DNA of 64,000 bases. It comes from a bacterium. Its GTDB lineage: Bacteria > Armatimonadota > Abditibacteriia > Abditibacteriales > Abditibacteriaceae. Position numbers and translations under genes: made by a program. Numbering within the stretch: the stretch's first letter is position 1; every line of letters starts with the position of its first letter. Where the stretch lies: the NCBI GenBank assembly GCA_004172935.1, contig SDZD01000003.1, positions 124,001-188,000 of the forward strand, written 5' to 3'. Of this stretch, positions 34,595-43,797 are shown in pieces. The notes beneath the pieces are model-generated. The model ran no database searches. It was not told the DNA's origin and worked only from the letters and a program-made list of their open reading frames with translations.

Positions 34595-35536
34595 ATGAAA
34601 CGAAAACACCTTTTGGGATTGCAAGATGCCACGCGCGAAGAGATAGTGCAGTGGCTCGAAACCGCCGACGCCATGCGCGAAGTGTTGGCGCGCCCTATCA
34701 AGAAAACGCCCGCACTGCGCGGCCAAAGCGTCTGCACGCTGTTCTTCGAGGCCTCGACGCGCACACGCGCTTCGTTCGAGATGGCGGCGAAAACCATGTC
34801 CGCCGACACCAGTTCGTTAACGGTGGCAGCTTCCAGTGTTTCCAAGGGCGAAACGCTCAAAGACACCCTGCTCACTCTGGCGGCGATGGGCGCCAAGTGC
34901 TTCGTCATTCGCCACTCCTCTTCGGGTGCTCCCGAACTGGCGGCCAGCTATTCGGGCAAGTTCGGCTACGAATTTTCGATTGTCAACGCGGGCGACGGTC
35001 AGCATGAGCACCCGACACAGGGCTTGCTTGACATGATGACGATGCGCGAGCACAAGGGCGAAATCGAGGGACTGAACGTGTCGATTATCGGCGATTTGCT
35101 GCACTCGCGCGTTGCCCGCTCCAACGTCTTCGGATTGTTGACGATGGGCGCCAACGTGACGCTGTGCGCTCCTCACACGCTGTTGCCGCAGGAGTTCAGC
35201 AACATGAACGTCAAAATGACGACCAACGCCGATGAAGCTGTCGAGGGGGCTGATGTCGTCATGACTCTACGCTTACAGAACGAGCGCATGAACGGCGCTT
35301 ACTTGCCTTCGGTTCGCGAGTTCGCGCGTCTGTATGGCATCAATGCCAAGCGCCTGAAGCTGGCGAAGCCCGACGCGATTCTGATGCACCCCGGCCCCAT
35401 CAACCGAGGCGTCGAAATTGCCGATGATGTTGCCGATGGCCCGCAAAGCGTCATCTTGAATCAAGTCACAAACGGCGTCGCCATTCGTATGGCTGTGCTG
35501 TACCACCTGCTGGGAGGCAGCGAAGAAAATGAATGA
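34595..35536 (+). CDS. pyrB: Aspartate carbamoyltransferase catalytic subunit
   Basis: A 313-residue enzyme of de novo pyrimidine synthesis that joins carbamoyl phosphate and aspartate. The carbamoyl-phosphate site is 'FFEASTRTRASFEMAAK' (S-T-R-T-R ~54-58). 'EHPTQGLLDMMTM' and 'IIGDLLHSRVARSN' contain the His and Arg contacts, and 'ILMHPGPINRGVEI' forms the aspartate domain loop. No pyrI regulatory gene is nearby, as usual for the PyrR-controlled class. The next gene overlaps it by 8 bp. Confidence 0.96.
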   Translation: MKRKHLLGLQDATREEIVQWLETADAMREVLARPIKKTPALRGQSVCTLFFEASTRTRASFEMAAKTMSADTSSLTVAASSVSKGETLKDTLLTLAAMGAKCFVIRHSSSGAPELAASYSGKFGYEFSIVNAGDGQHEHPTQGLLDMMTMREHKGEIEGLNVSIIGDLLHSRVARSNVFGLLTMGANVTLCAPHTLLPQEFSNMNVKMTTNADEAVEGADVVMTLRLQNERMNGAYLPSVREFARLYGINAKRLKLAKPDAILMHPGPINRGVEIADDVADGPQSVILNQVTNGVAIRMAVLYHLLGGSEENE

Positions 35537-35717
35537 CATTTTAAAAGATTTGGTCGGTAAACATGTCGAAGTCCGTTCGCGTGCGGGCGATGGAGGCTTT
35601 CGCGATGAGGGGCGACTTGTGGACTATGACGAGCGCTGGATTAAGTTGGATAAGGGCGCTGGCGAAGTGCTCTATTTTCCCATCGCTAATGTTCGTTTAG
35701 TGAAGCCTTTGAGCTAA
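35529..35717 (+). CDS. Small conserved-looking protein overlapping pyrB
   Basis: A 62-residue protein starting inside the last codons of pyrB, so translation is probably coupled. The sequence 'MNDILKDLVGKHVEVRSRAGDGGFRDEGRLVDYDERWIKL' (read as two halves) followed by 'GEVLYFPIANVRLVKPL' has the strand pattern of an SH3/Sm-like barrel: V-G-K-H-V-E-V, G-x-L-x-x-Y-D-E, W-I-K-L, and I-x-N-V-R-L-V. Such folds bind RNA or protein. The family is unknown to me, and its link to pyrimidine synthesis is positional only. Confidence 0.7.
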   Translation: MNDILKDLVGKHVEVRSRAGDGGFRDEGRLVDYDERWIKLDKGAGEVLYFPIANVRLVKPLS

Positions 35718-35726
35718 AACAAAACC

Positions 35727-35981
35727 ATGAAAGGATTCGACCCGCATCTCATTAAGTGGATCATCTTCGGCATTGTGTTTTTGGTGCGCGCTGGCGTTGC
35801 CATCAATCGCAAACGCAAGAAAAGCAACGCCACGTTGCGTCCGCCACAGTCGGCTCCAGCCCCCTCTCCCATTGGCTCGCCGACGATGAACCAGAGCAAA
35901 CCGATGCCCCGCACTCCCGCACAGGAGAAGGCTTCGGAAACCGGTTCGCCGTGGTCAACCACCAATGGGCCTTTCGATTAA
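35727..35981 (+). CDS. Small membrane-anchored protein in the pyr operon
   Basis: An 84-residue protein with one short N-terminal helix ('LIKWIIFGIVFLVRAGVAI'), a very basic patch ('NRKRKKSN') and a Pro/Ser-rich disordered tail. Start ATG 35727 lies 9 bp after the previous stop. No family recognised; could be a small anchoring protein. Confidence 0.6.
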   Translation: MKGFDPHLIKWIIFGIVFLVRAGVAINRKRKKSNATLRPPQSAPAPSPIGSPTMNQSKPMPRTPAQEKASETGSPWSTTNGPFD

Positions 35982-36069
35982 AGCGAGTGCATGTCGGGAC
36001 AGGAAAGATTTTTGAGACGGAGCGCGTGCGCCCTCGGCGTTGTTTGCGGCTCGAACGGATTTTGAATTT

Positions 36070-37365
36070 ATGAACTTACTGATTAAAAACGGGCGCGTTA
36101 TCGACCCGTCGCAACCATTCGACGCCGTCGCGGACGTGCTGATTAGCGATGGAAAAATTAAGGCTGTTGGCTTCGACTTAGGCGAAGCCGACGAGGTGTT
36201 CGATGCCACTGGTATGGTCGTGGCGCCGGGATTTGTCGACATCCACGTTCATGGCAGAACGCCGGGTCAGGAGTACAAAGAAGACACCACCACTCTCACC
36301 GCTGCAGCAGCGGCGGGCGGCTTCTCGACGGTGTGTGTCATGCCCAACACCATCCCCACCATCGACTGCCGCTCGGTTGTCGAGGACATCTTGAGCCGCG
36401 CCCGCACCGAAGGAAACGGCGTGCGAATTTTGCCCATCGCCTCGGTTTCGGTCGCCGCCAAAAATGAGCAACTCACCGAGTTCGGCGAGTTGAAAGATTC
36501 GGGTGCCGTGGCCGTTTCCGATGACGCTTTCCCAGTGCAGGATGCCGACTTTTTGCGCCGCACCTTCCGCTATGCCAAAACGCTTGGCCTCGTGACCATG
36601 CTGCACTGCGAAGACATCGCCCTCACCGGCGGCGGACACGCGGGCGTTGGCAAGGGCGGCGGCGTGATGAACGAAGGCCAGGTTTCGATGGAGATGGGAT
36701 TGCGCGGAATGCCGCGCGTCTCCGAGGAATTGGCGGTCTATAAAGCCTGCGCTCTGGCCCGAGACGAAGGCGCGCGCGTGCATATTTTGCACGTCTCGAC
36801 CAAAGGCGGCGTCGACGTTGTACGAGCCTTCAAAGCGGCGGGTGCTCCAGTTACGGCAGAAGCTGGCCCGCACCACTTCGGACTTACCGATGAGGCGGTG
36901 CGTGGCTACAACACCAACGCCAAGATGAACCCGCCGCTTCGTACCAAAGAAGATTGCGAGGCCATTATCGCGGGCTTCGAGGATGGCACCATCGACTGTA
37001 TCGCCACCGACCACGCCCCGCACGCCGCACGCGAAAAAGACCGTGAGTTCGACGCCGCGCCATTCGGCATCATTGGTATCGAAACTTGCCTTCCCGTTTC
37101 GCTGCAAGTGCTTGTCGAACAGGGGCCGCTCGATTTGCCATCGCTGGTCTTTCTGATGAGTACCCGCCCCGCGCAAGTGCTGGAAATTGATGCCGGAACG
37201 CTGCAAGTCGGCGCCCGTGCCGACATCTGCGCTTTCGACCCGAACGAGCGTTGGACCGTTTCGGAGGAAGAACTGCGCTCGAAGTCGAAGAACACACCTT
37301 GGCTTGGTAAAACCATGACAGGCCGCGCCAAAGCGACATGGGTCGATGGCAAACGGGTGTTATAA
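36070..37365 (+). CDS. pyrC: Dihydroorotase
   Basis: A 431-residue amidohydrolase that closes carbamoyl-aspartate to dihydroorotate. Zinc ligands begin at 'VDIHVHGRTPGQEYKEDTT' (HxH), where most bacterial enzymes have HxHLREPG. Further ligands and substrate residues sit in 'VTMLHCEDIALTG', 'RVHILHVSTKGG', 'AEAGPHHFGLTDE' and 'IDCIATDHAPHAAREKD'. Long class I type. Start at ATG 36070 ('MNLLIKNGRVIDPSQPFDA'); the frame is open 10 codons further. An 88-bp gap separates it from the 84-aa gene. Confidence 0.95.
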   Translation: MNLLIKNGRVIDPSQPFDAVADVLISDGKIKAVGFDLGEADEVFDATGMVVAPGFVDIHVHGRTPGQEYKEDTTTLTAAAAAGGFSTVCVMPNTIPTIDCRSVVEDILSRARTEGNGVRILPIASVSVAAKNEQLTEFGELKDSGAVAVSDDAFPVQDADFLRRTFRYAKTLGLVTMLHCEDIALTGGGHAGVGKGGGVMNEGQVSMEMGLRGMPRVSEELAVYKACALARDEGARVHILHVSTKGGVDVVRAFKAAGAPVTAEAGPHHFGLTDEAVRGYNTNAKMNPPLRTKEDCEAIIAGFEDGTIDCIATDHAPHAAREKDREFDAAPFGIIGIETCLPVSLQVLVEQGPLDLPSLVFLMSTRPAQVLEIDAGTLQVGARADICAFDPNERWTVSEEELRSKSKNTPWLGKTMTGRAKATWVDGKRVL

Positions 37366-37436
37366 GCACTACGGGAACAGAAGCTTTTTGAGTCGAGTCG
37401 AAGGCGAAGCGGCCAACTGGCCGAAGGAGTTTTGAG

Positions 37437-39059
37437 TTGAATCCAATCGAAACACGCATCGAATCCGTCACCGTTTATACCGACCGCGCCCTCATCACGC
37501 GGCGGGGCGAAGCACAGCTATCCACTGGCGCCAGCGAAGTGCTATTGGCCGGATTACCCGCCAATTTGGACACCGATTCGCTGCGCGCCAGTGGGCGTGG
37601 CGAAGTCGGCGTGCGAATCATCGGTGTCGAGGCTCGTTTGCTTCCTCTCACCGAAGCGAGCAACGAAAGCGCCCGCGAAGTCGAGCGCGAATTTAATGCG
37701 GCGCGCGATGCGGGCAGTGCTCTCGACTCCGAAAGCACCTCGCTGGAAAATCGCTCTCAAACGCTGCAAAAATTATCGAGCGACGCTGCGCGTTGGTTCG
37801 CGGAATCGCTTTCCAAAGGCGAGTCTTCGCTCGATAATGTGACGGCGCTTCTCGATTACGTTTCTAATCAAACGAGACAACTCGACGCCGATAAAACCTC
37901 TCTCGAAGCGAAAAAGCGCGACAACGCGGCATTGCAAAACGCGCTTTCCGAGCGCTTAGCGCAGTTCCAGTACGGGCGCCGCCCACAACAGCGCGGCGTT
38001 GCCGTGCTGGTCGAGGCCAACGGTGAGGGCAAGTGGGAACTCGAACTCGAATACGTTGTGTCGAACGCCTCGTGGACGCCGCTGTACGATGCGCGCGTTT
38101 CAACTAACGCCGAGAAAGAGCGTTTCGAGTTGGGCCTCAATGCTCTGGTGACTCAGGCCAGCGGCGAGGATTGGAAGGATGTTGCTCTAACGCTTTCAAC
38201 GGCGCGACCGGGGCTAGGAACGTTACCCCCGAAACTCGACCCCGCGTGGATTGATGTGCCACGTCCGGTGTATGCATCGGCACCGCCCGCGATGGCGATG
38301 CCCTCACCACCCATGCCAATGGCTTCGAGGGCGAAACGTTCTTCCTCTGATGAAGCAGTGGCGTTTGGTGGCGCCTATGCGGCGCCTCAGTCTGCGCCTG
38401 AACCCATCGAAGCGGTTCAAGTCGAGGCAAGTGTGGAAAGCGACGGCTCGACCGTCGAATTTGCGTTGCCTCACCGTTTGGGAGTGCCCAGCGATGGGCA
38501 GACACATCGCGTAGCTATCGCCACGCGCGAGTTTCCGACGAAATTCGATTATTTCGCGGTTCCCAAGCGCGTCGAGGTGGCCTATTTGCGCACGACGGCG
38601 ACCAACACATCGGGGCTTTCGCTGTTGCAGGGCAACGTCTCGATTTTCCGAGATGGCGTCTTCGTCGGCAAAGCCAACCTCAAAAACACGGCTCCCAACG
38701 CAGAATTCACACTGTTTCTGGGGCCAGATGAACAGGTTCGCGCCAAACGCGAAATGACGCTGCGCGAAACCGACAAAAACTTGCTCGGTTCACAAAAGCG
38801 TGTTCATTTCGCTTATTCAATTGAGTTGCAAAATCTCAAGGCGCGAAGCGTCAAGGTAGTGGTGCAAGATCAAATTCCGGTTTCGCGCTCCGAGAACATC
38901 AAGGTCAAGCTGCGGGGTTCCAATCCCGAAGCGACGACGGGTGAACTGGGCTTGCTGAACTGGGAACAGGTTTTGGCCCCCAACGAAAAACGAATCATTC
39001 GTTTCGATTTCGGCGTCGAGACGCCGCGCGAAACGACGATAGTAGGATTGACCGATTAG
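37437..39059 (+). CDS. DUF4139/MuiA-family protein
   Basis: A 540-residue protein of the mucoidy-inhibitor MuiA family. The N-terminal DUF4140 region starts 'ETRIESVTVYTDRALITRRGEAQL'. A coiled-coil (~75-165) follows, then the C-terminal DUF4139 beta-domain: 'WELELEYVVSNASWTPLYDARV' and 'DWKDVALTLSTARPG' and, at the end, 'LLNWEQVLAPNEKRIIRFDFGVE'. The start is TTG 37437, with AAGGAG 7 nt upstream, unusually weak as a codon but well supported. No signal peptide, unlike many relatives. Its place inside the pyrimidine operon is unexplained. Confidence 0.88.
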   Translation: MNPIETRIESVTVYTDRALITRRGEAQLSTGASEVLLAGLPANLDTDSLRASGRGEVGVRIIGVEARLLPLTEASNESAREVEREFNAARDAGSALDSESTSLENRSQTLQKLSSDAARWFAESLSKGESSLDNVTALLDYVSNQTRQLDADKTSLEAKKRDNAALQNALSERLAQFQYGRRPQQRGVAVLVEANGEGKWELELEYVVSNASWTPLYDARVSTNAEKERFELGLNALVTQASGEDWKDVALTLSTARPGLGTLPPKLDPAWIDVPRPVYASAPPAMAMPSPPMPMASRAKRSSSDEAVAFGGAYAAPQSAPEPIEAVQVEASVESDGSTVEFALPHRLGVPSDGQTHRVAIATREFPTKFDYFAVPKRVEVAYLRTTATNTSGLSLLQGNVSIFRDGVFVGKANLKNTAPNAEFTLFLGPDEQVRAKREMTLRETDKNLLGSQKRVHFAYSIELQNLKARSVKVVVQDQIPVSRSENIKVKLRGSNPEATTGELGLLNWEQVLAPNEKRIIRFDFGVETPRETTIVGLTD

Positions 39060-39090
39060 GCATTAGCAGAAGTTGAACTTCTTTGGTTTT

Positions 39091-40200
39091 ATGGAAACAC
39101 GATTAATTTTGATTGACGGGACGGTTTATGAAGGAAAAAGCGTCGGAGCGAAAGGCACTTCGACTGGAGAGGTGGTTTTCAACACCTCGATGACGGGCTA
39201 TCAGGAAATCCTGACCGACCCCTCTTACGCCGGACAACTTGTGGCGCTGACCTACCCACTGATTGGTAACTACGGCGTGACGACGCGCGACATCGAATCG
39301 AACAGCCCCAAAGTGGCGGGTTTCATCGTGCGCGAGATGTGCGAAATCCCCTCCAACTACGCGGCGCAGGATTCGGGCGATGAGTACCTGATTCAAAATG
39401 GTATCGTTGGCATCGAAGGTGTGGACGTGCGCGCATTGGTGCTCAAGCTACGCAACGCGGGTGTTATGCTTGGCATGATTACCACCGAACACTCCGCCGA
39501 AGAAGGCTTGGAAATCCTGCGCAATTTGCCCGAATACGACGCCGGAACTTATGCCCGCGAAGTTTCGACCAAAGATGCTTACCTTTGGCAAAACGGCGAG
39601 CGCCACGACGAAATCCCGGCGCCCAGCGACAAGCCGCGCGTGGTCGTTATGGATTACGGCACCAAATACAACATCCTGCGCGAACTCGAAGATCGCGGTC
39701 TGGAAGTTGTTGTTTTGCCATGCGGCGCTTCTAAAGAAGACATCATGGCGCTCAATCCCGCTGGTTTGATGTTGGCGAATGGTCCCGGTGACCCCCGCTC
39801 GCTCGAAGCCGAAGTCGATGTTATTCGTGGCATCCTCAACGATGAACCCGAAAAACCCATCTTCGGCATCTGCCTCGGCCACCAGCTTCTGGGCCGTGCG
39901 CTCGGCGGCGAAACCTACAAACTCAAATTCGGCCATCGCGGTGCCAACCACCCCGTCAAAGATTTGACGACCGGAAAAGTCCACATCACCAGCCAGAACC
40001 ACGGCTACGCTCTGGAAACGGACAGCCTGCCCGCCGATGTCGAAATCACGCACGTTAACCTGAACGACCAGACGGTTGAGGGCTTGCGTCATAAAGAAAA
40101 GCCGGTCTTCTCGGTGCAATACCACCCCGAAGCCAGCCCCGGTCCGCGTGACAACGCTTACCTGTTCGACCGCTTCGCGGAGTTAGTTAAAGCCGGATGA
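39091..40200 (+). CDS. carA: Carbamoyl-phosphate synthase small (glutaminase) subunit
   Basis: A 369-residue class I glutamine amidotransferase. The N-terminal CPSase domain opens 'LILIDGTVYEGKSVGAKGTSTGEVVFNTSMTGYQEI' (read through). The GATase triad is Cys in 'FGICLGHQLLG' and His-Glu in 'SVQYHPEASPGP'. It releases ammonia from glutamine for CarB. Start at ATG 39091, 18 nt after the first ATG of the frame, by homology. The next gene's ATG overlaps its stop (ATGA). Confidence 0.95.
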   Translation: METRLILIDGTVYEGKSVGAKGTSTGEVVFNTSMTGYQEILTDPSYAGQLVALTYPLIGNYGVTTRDIESNSPKVAGFIVREMCEIPSNYAAQDSGDEYLIQNGIVGIEGVDVRALVLKLRNAGVMLGMITTEHSAEEGLEILRNLPEYDAGTYAREVSTKDAYLWQNGERHDEIPAPSDKPRVVVMDYGTKYNILRELEDRGLEVVVLPCGASKEDIMALNPAGLMLANGPGDPRSLEAEVDVIRGILNDEPEKPIFGICLGHQLLGRALGGETYKLKFGHRGANHPVKDLTTGKVHITSQNHGYALETDSLPADVEITHVNLNDQTVEGLRHKEKPVFSVQYHPEASPGPRDNAYLFDRFAELVKAG

Positions 40201-40748
40201 AAAAGTTCGAGGCGAAAACGGCGATTTTGCTAGTGCTTCCAGTGCTGGCATTGGTCGGCTTCGCCTTGCTCCTATCGCTGCGCGGCATGAAGCGCGACTT
40301 GGGGGCGCCCTACACGCTAACTAAGCACCAACTTGTAGTGGGCTTTGATTCTCTGACAGAGGAACAAAGAGAGCGAGCAAAACTCGACAAGCTCACACCG
40401 GAGACGTGCGTGCTTTATATTGCTGAGGTTGAATCGCGTCAGGCTTCTTGGTTAGAAAACTGGTTCTGGGGACCAAGCGATAGTCGTGCTGCTTTGAATG
40501 GCACTTCATGTATCGAGCTTAAGCGCCGTTTTTTTGTGCCTTCACTTTCGAGCGTAACGCACAGCATTTCCGGCAATGGCAAATCAATCAGTCGAGTCGA
40601 GGATTTCTACAGCCTCGACTCTCTGAAAAAAGCGCAGGGGGATATAGAATTCAGCGTGCCGTTGTGGTGGACACGCGACGGGAAAGAGTTCACACGAAAG
40701 CTCACGAAGAAATTACTTCTTGCAAACTTAAAGCAAGGAATACAGTAA
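40197..40748 (+). CDS. Membrane-anchored hypothetical protein between carA and the GNAT pair
   Basis: A 183-residue protein starting in an ATGA overlap with carA. One N-terminal helix ('TAILLVLPVLALVGFALLLSL') and a hydrophilic region with 'EERAKLDKLTPETCVLYIAE' and 'ASWLENWFWGP'. It ends Lys-rich. I do not recognise it. The base composition looks less GC-rich than the carA sequence, and together with the next two genes it splits carA from carB, which suggests a three-gene insert. Confidence 0.7.
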   Translation: MKKFEAKTAILLVLPVLALVGFALLLSLRGMKRDLGAPYTLTKHQLVVGFDSLTEEQRERAKLDKLTPETCVLYIAEVESRQASWLENWFWGPSDSRAALNGTSCIELKRRFFVPSLSSVTHSISGNGKSISRVEDFYSLDSLKKAQGDIEFSVPLWWTRDGKEFTRKLTKKLLLANLKQGIQ

Positions 40749-40981
40749 TGGCAACCAAGAAAAAGTTCGACATCGAAAACCCAACGGACGAGATGATTGA
40801 AAACCTCGAAGCCTCAAAACCAGAGGAGGATGGGTTTCACATCACCAAGTTGAGCGAGCGTGATTCAAAACGTTTGCTCGATATTCTTACCGATGACTCT
40901 GAACCAAGCGAGGAAGTGAAAGCTCGATGGCGCAAGGCAAAGGAGTCGTATAACCGTTTGATTATCGGACGCAGACCATGA
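40748..40981 (+). CDS. Antitoxin-like partner of the GNAT toxin
   Basis: A 77-residue acidic protein whose ATG overlaps the preceding stop (TAATG) and whose stop overlaps the GNAT start (ATGA). The central part 'ITKLSERDSKRLLDILTDDSEPSEEVKARW' resembles the toxin-binding C-terminal segment of TacA/DUF1778 antitoxins ('LSERD...L...PPEPNE...'). It lacks an obvious ribbon-helix-helix N-terminus, having only ~30 acidic residues there, so it may not bind DNA. Assignment rests on size, order, overlap and this segment. Confidence 0.65.
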   Translation: MATKKKFDIENPTDEMIENLEASKPEEDGFHITKLSERDSKRLLDILTDDSEPSEEVKARWRKAKESYNRLIIGRRP

Positions 40982-41484
40982 GCGAACTTGGTTTCTGGGT
41001 TGAACCGCTTAAAAACCACCATGAAAGAAGCGATTTCGATTGCGGAAATGATTGGTTGAACGATTACCTGAAGCGTTATGCCCGTCAGAACACAGCAAAC
41101 GGTTCATCGCGCACTTTCGTCGCTGTTTTGCCAACAGAGACGCGCGTTTGTGGCTATTTCACGCTTTCTGCAGGGGCAGTTGCTTTAACTGACTTCCCCG
41201 AACAGGAGCGTAAAGGTCACCCGCGTTTAGTTCCCACAATTCATCTTGGGCGATTGGCTGTGGCTCGTGAGTTTCAGGGACAAGGGCTTGGACTCTCCCT
41301 CTTGCGTGCCGCAATGGAAACAACAACTCAAGTCGAGGAATTGATTGGAGTTGCAGCTTTAGAATTATGGGCTATTGATGATGCCGCCCGTAAATATTAC
41401 GACCGATTTGGTTTCGAGTTTTTGCTAGACGACCAACTACACCTTTATATGACGCTTAAGCGCGTTCGTCAATTTCTTATTTAA
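40978..41484 (+). CDS. GNAT-family acetyltransferase, TacT-like toxin
   Basis: A 168-residue single GNAT domain. '[30 protein letters not shown]' is typical of the TacT/AtaT toxin group, and '[26 protein letters not shown]' contains the acetyl-CoA P-loop (QGQGLG). '[11 protein letters not shown]' holds the conserved catalytic Tyr. Family toxins acetylate the amino acid on charged tRNA and block translation until neutralised by the upstream antitoxin. It starts in an ATGA overlap and ends 1 bp before carB. Confidence 0.82.
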   Translation: MSELGFWVEPLKNHHERSDFDCGNDWLNDYLKRYARQNTANGSSRTFVAVLPTETRVCGYFTLSAGAVALTDFPEQERKGHPRLVPTIHLGRLAVAREFQGQGLGLSLLRAAMETTTQVEELIGVAALELWAIDDAARKYYDRFGFEFLLDDQLHLYMTLKRVRQFLI

Positions 41485-41485
41485 A

Positions 41486-43132
41486 ATGCCTAAAAATCCT
41501 GATATTAAAAAAGTTATGGTCATCGGCTCTGGCCCGATTGTTATCGGCCAGGCCGCCGAGTTCGATTACGCTGGAACGCAGGCTTGCGCCTCGCTCCGCG
41601 AAGAGGGCGTTTCGGTTGTTCTCGTCAACTCCAACCCAGCGACGATTATGACCGACCCCGAAACCGCTGATGCGGTTTATATCGAGCCGCTGACTCTGCC
41701 CTTCTTGGAGCAGGTCATCGCCAAAGAGCGTCCCGATGGTTTGCTGCCTTCGCTTGGTGGACAAACCGGACTCAACCTCGCCTATCAATTGGCCGAAGCG
41801 GGCATTCTGGACAAGTACGATGTGAAATTGCTCGGCACGCCGCTCGAATCCATCAAAAAAGCCGAAGACCGCGACTTGTTCAAAGAGACGATGCGCTCCA
41901 TCGGCCAGCCTGTGCCCGAATCGGCTGTTTGCGACACCGCCGAGGAAGCGCGCGCTTTCCGCGACCAGATCGGCTATCCGCTCATCATTCGCCCCGCCTA
42001 CACCCTCGGTGGAACAGGCGGCGGCATCGCGTGGAACGATGAGCAGTTGGAGCAGTTCGTCCACACCGGTTTGGAGCGTTCGCTGATTCACCAGATTCTG
42101 TTGGAGCGTTATCTGAATGGCTGGAAAGAGGTCGAGTACGAAGTGATGCGCGATGGCAACGACACCGCCATCACCATTTGTAACATGGAAAACATCGACC
42201 CGATGGGCGTCCACACTGGCGACTCCATCGTGGTTGCGCCATCGCAGACGCTATCGGACAAAGAGTACCAGATGCTCCGCACCGCATCGCTCAACATCAT
42301 CCGTGCCCTTGGCATCGAAGGTGGTTGCAACGTGCAGCTGTCGCTCGACCCCAACTCCAGCCGCTACTTCGTCATCGAGGTTAACCCACGTGTGTCGCGT
42401 TCGTCGGCATTGGCTTCCAAAGCGACGGGCTATCCCATCGCGCGTGTGTCGGCTAAAATCGCCATCGGTTTCCACCTCGACGAAATCCAGAACGCTGTCA
42501 CCAAGAAGACGTTGGCTTGCTTCGAGCCTGCTTTGGACTACATCGTGTGCAAAATCCCACGCTGGCCCTTCGATAAGTTCGGCACCTCCGACCGTCGCAT
42601 CACCACACAGATGAAGGCTACTGGCGAAGTCATGGCGATTGACCGCTCCTTCGAAGGCTCCTTCATGAAAGCTTTGCGCTCACTGGAAATCGGCGTCATT
42701 GGACTTAAATCCAAGGGAATGAGCGAACTGTCTGAAATGGACCTCGAAGGCAAACTGCGTGTGCCCACCGATGAGCGTATCTTCGTTGTGTTCGAGGCGT
42801 TCCGACGCGGCTTGATGGTCGAAGAGATCCACCAGATCACCCGTATCGACCGTTGGTTCCTGCGCAAAATCTCCGCTATCGTCGAAATGGAAGCCCGCCT
42901 GAAGGGCAAGAATCTCGAAGCCCTGACACCAGAGCTATTCAACGAGGCTCGTAAATTCGGTTTCCATGATGCCCATATCGGTGAACTGACGGGACTGGAC
43001 GAACTCGAAATCCGCGCGCGCCGTAAGTCGTTCGGCATTGTGCCCGCCTACAAGATGGTGGATACCTGCGCGGGCGAGTTCGAAGCCGCGACGCCGTACT
43101 ACTACTCGTGCTTTGAAAAAGAAAGCGAGTAA
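41486..43132 (+). CDS. carB: Carbamoyl-phosphate synthase large subunit, N-terminal half only
   Basis: A 548-residue protein, about half the ~1070 residues of a fused CarB. It contains the first ATP-grasp unit: '[24 protein letters not shown]', '[14 protein letters not shown]', '[18 protein letters not shown]', '[26 protein letters not shown]'. The oligomerisation domain follows, ending '[24 protein letters not shown]', where the second synthetase half would begin. A strong terminator follows at once. It catalyses bicarbonate phosphorylation and carbamate formation; the carbamate kinase half must be elsewhere. Split carB is known in some archaea and deep bacteria. Confidence 0.93.
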   Translation: MPKNPDIKKVMVIGSGPIVIGQAAEFDYAGTQACASLREEGVSVVLVNSNPATIMTDPETADAVYIEPLTLPFLEQVIAKERPDGLLPSLGGQTGLNLAYQLAEAGILDKYDVKLLGTPLESIKKAEDRDLFKETMRSIGQPVPESAVCDTAEEARAFRDQIGYPLIIRPAYTLGGTGGGIAWNDEQLEQFVHTGLERSLIHQILLERYLNGWKEVEYEVMRDGNDTAITICNMENIDPMGVHTGDSIVVAPSQTLSDKEYQMLRTASLNIIRALGIEGGCNVQLSLDPNSSRYFVIEVNPRVSRSSALASKATGYPIARVSAKIAIGFHLDEIQNAVTKKTLACFEPALDYIVCKIPRWPFDKFGTSDRRITTQMKATGEVMAIDRSFEGSFMKALRSLEIGVIGLKSKGMSELSEMDLEGKLRVPTDERIFVVFEAFRRGLMVEEIHQITRIDRWFLRKISAIVEMEARLKGKNLEALTPELFNEARKFGFHDAHIGELTGLDELEIRARRKSFGIVPAYKMVDTCAGEFEAATPYYYSCFEKESE

Positions 43133-43140
43133 CTGAAAAT

Positions 43141-43178
43141 GAGAGCGAAGAGCCACAAACTCTTCGCTCTTTCTTTTT
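43141..43178 (+). terminator. Intrinsic terminator at the end of the pyr operon
   Basis: AGAGCGAAGAG pairs perfectly with CTCTTCGCTCT around a 7-nt loop and is followed by TTCTTTTT. It lies 8 bp beyond the carB stop. Confidence 0.85.
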
Positions 43179-43190
43179 GTAGTTGACCTT

Positions 43191-43760
43191 ATGAACGAGA
43201 GAGAAACGACCGAGAACCAGTGGAGTGATTTGCTGTCGGAGCGGCTGCGTTTGCGCCCCCTCCAATCAGGTGATGCAGCGCCAATTTTTGCCTACCGCTC
43301 GTTGCCCGAAGTCGAGCGCTATCAAGGCTGGGAGTCGTTCACGATGGAAGATGCCGAGAAACTGGTCGCTAATCAATTAAGCGTTGTTCCTAATACGCCG
43401 GACTCGTGGCTTCAACTGGCGATAGTCGAATACGAGTCCAGCAAACTCATCGGCGATTGTGGCATCCACTTCCTCAGCGAAGAAACGCGGCAGGTCGAGT
43501 TGGGAATTACCCTGTCGCCCGATTATCAGGGCCGAGGTCTGGCAACCGAGGCTTTGTATAGCGTGCTGTGGTATGTCTTTGGTCAGTTGAATAAGCACAG
43601 GGCGACTGCCATCGTTGATGCTAACAACCACGCCTCCGCGCGTCTCATGGAGCGTGTGGGATTCCGCAAGGAGGCTCACCTTATCGAGCATTACTGGTTC
43701 AAAGGCGAGTGGTGCAGCGAGTTTGTTTTCGCCATGTTGGGCCGCGAGTGGTGGAAATGA
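43191..43760 (+). CDS. GNAT acetyltransferase (RimJ/RimL-like)
   Basis: A 189-residue acetyltransferase. 'LLSERLRLRPLQSGDAAPIFAYRSLPEVERYQGW' is the standard RimJ/RimL-type opening. The acetyl-CoA motif is 'GITLSPDYQGRGLATEAL', with QGRGLA as the P-loop. 'ATAIVDANNHASARLMERVGFRKEA' is the conserved last helix. It is likely to act on protein or small-molecule amino groups; substrate unknown. Different subfamily from the toxin-like GNAT 2 kb upstream. No SD sequence. Confidence 0.87.
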   Translation: MNERETTENQWSDLLSERLRLRPLQSGDAAPIFAYRSLPEVERYQGWESFTMEDAEKLVANQLSVVPNTPDSWLQLAIVEYESSKLIGDCGIHFLSEETRQVELGITLSPDYQGRGLATEALYSVLWYVFGQLNKHRATAIVDANNHASARLMERVGFRKEAHLIEHYWFKGEWCSEFVFAMLGREWWK

Positions 43761-43797
43761 TGGGGCAGGGAATATGCTATTGGTTGGCTTCAAATAG

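Noticed and set aside
36178..37206. 342-codon minus-strand frame
   Set aside because: Antisense shadow of pyrC.
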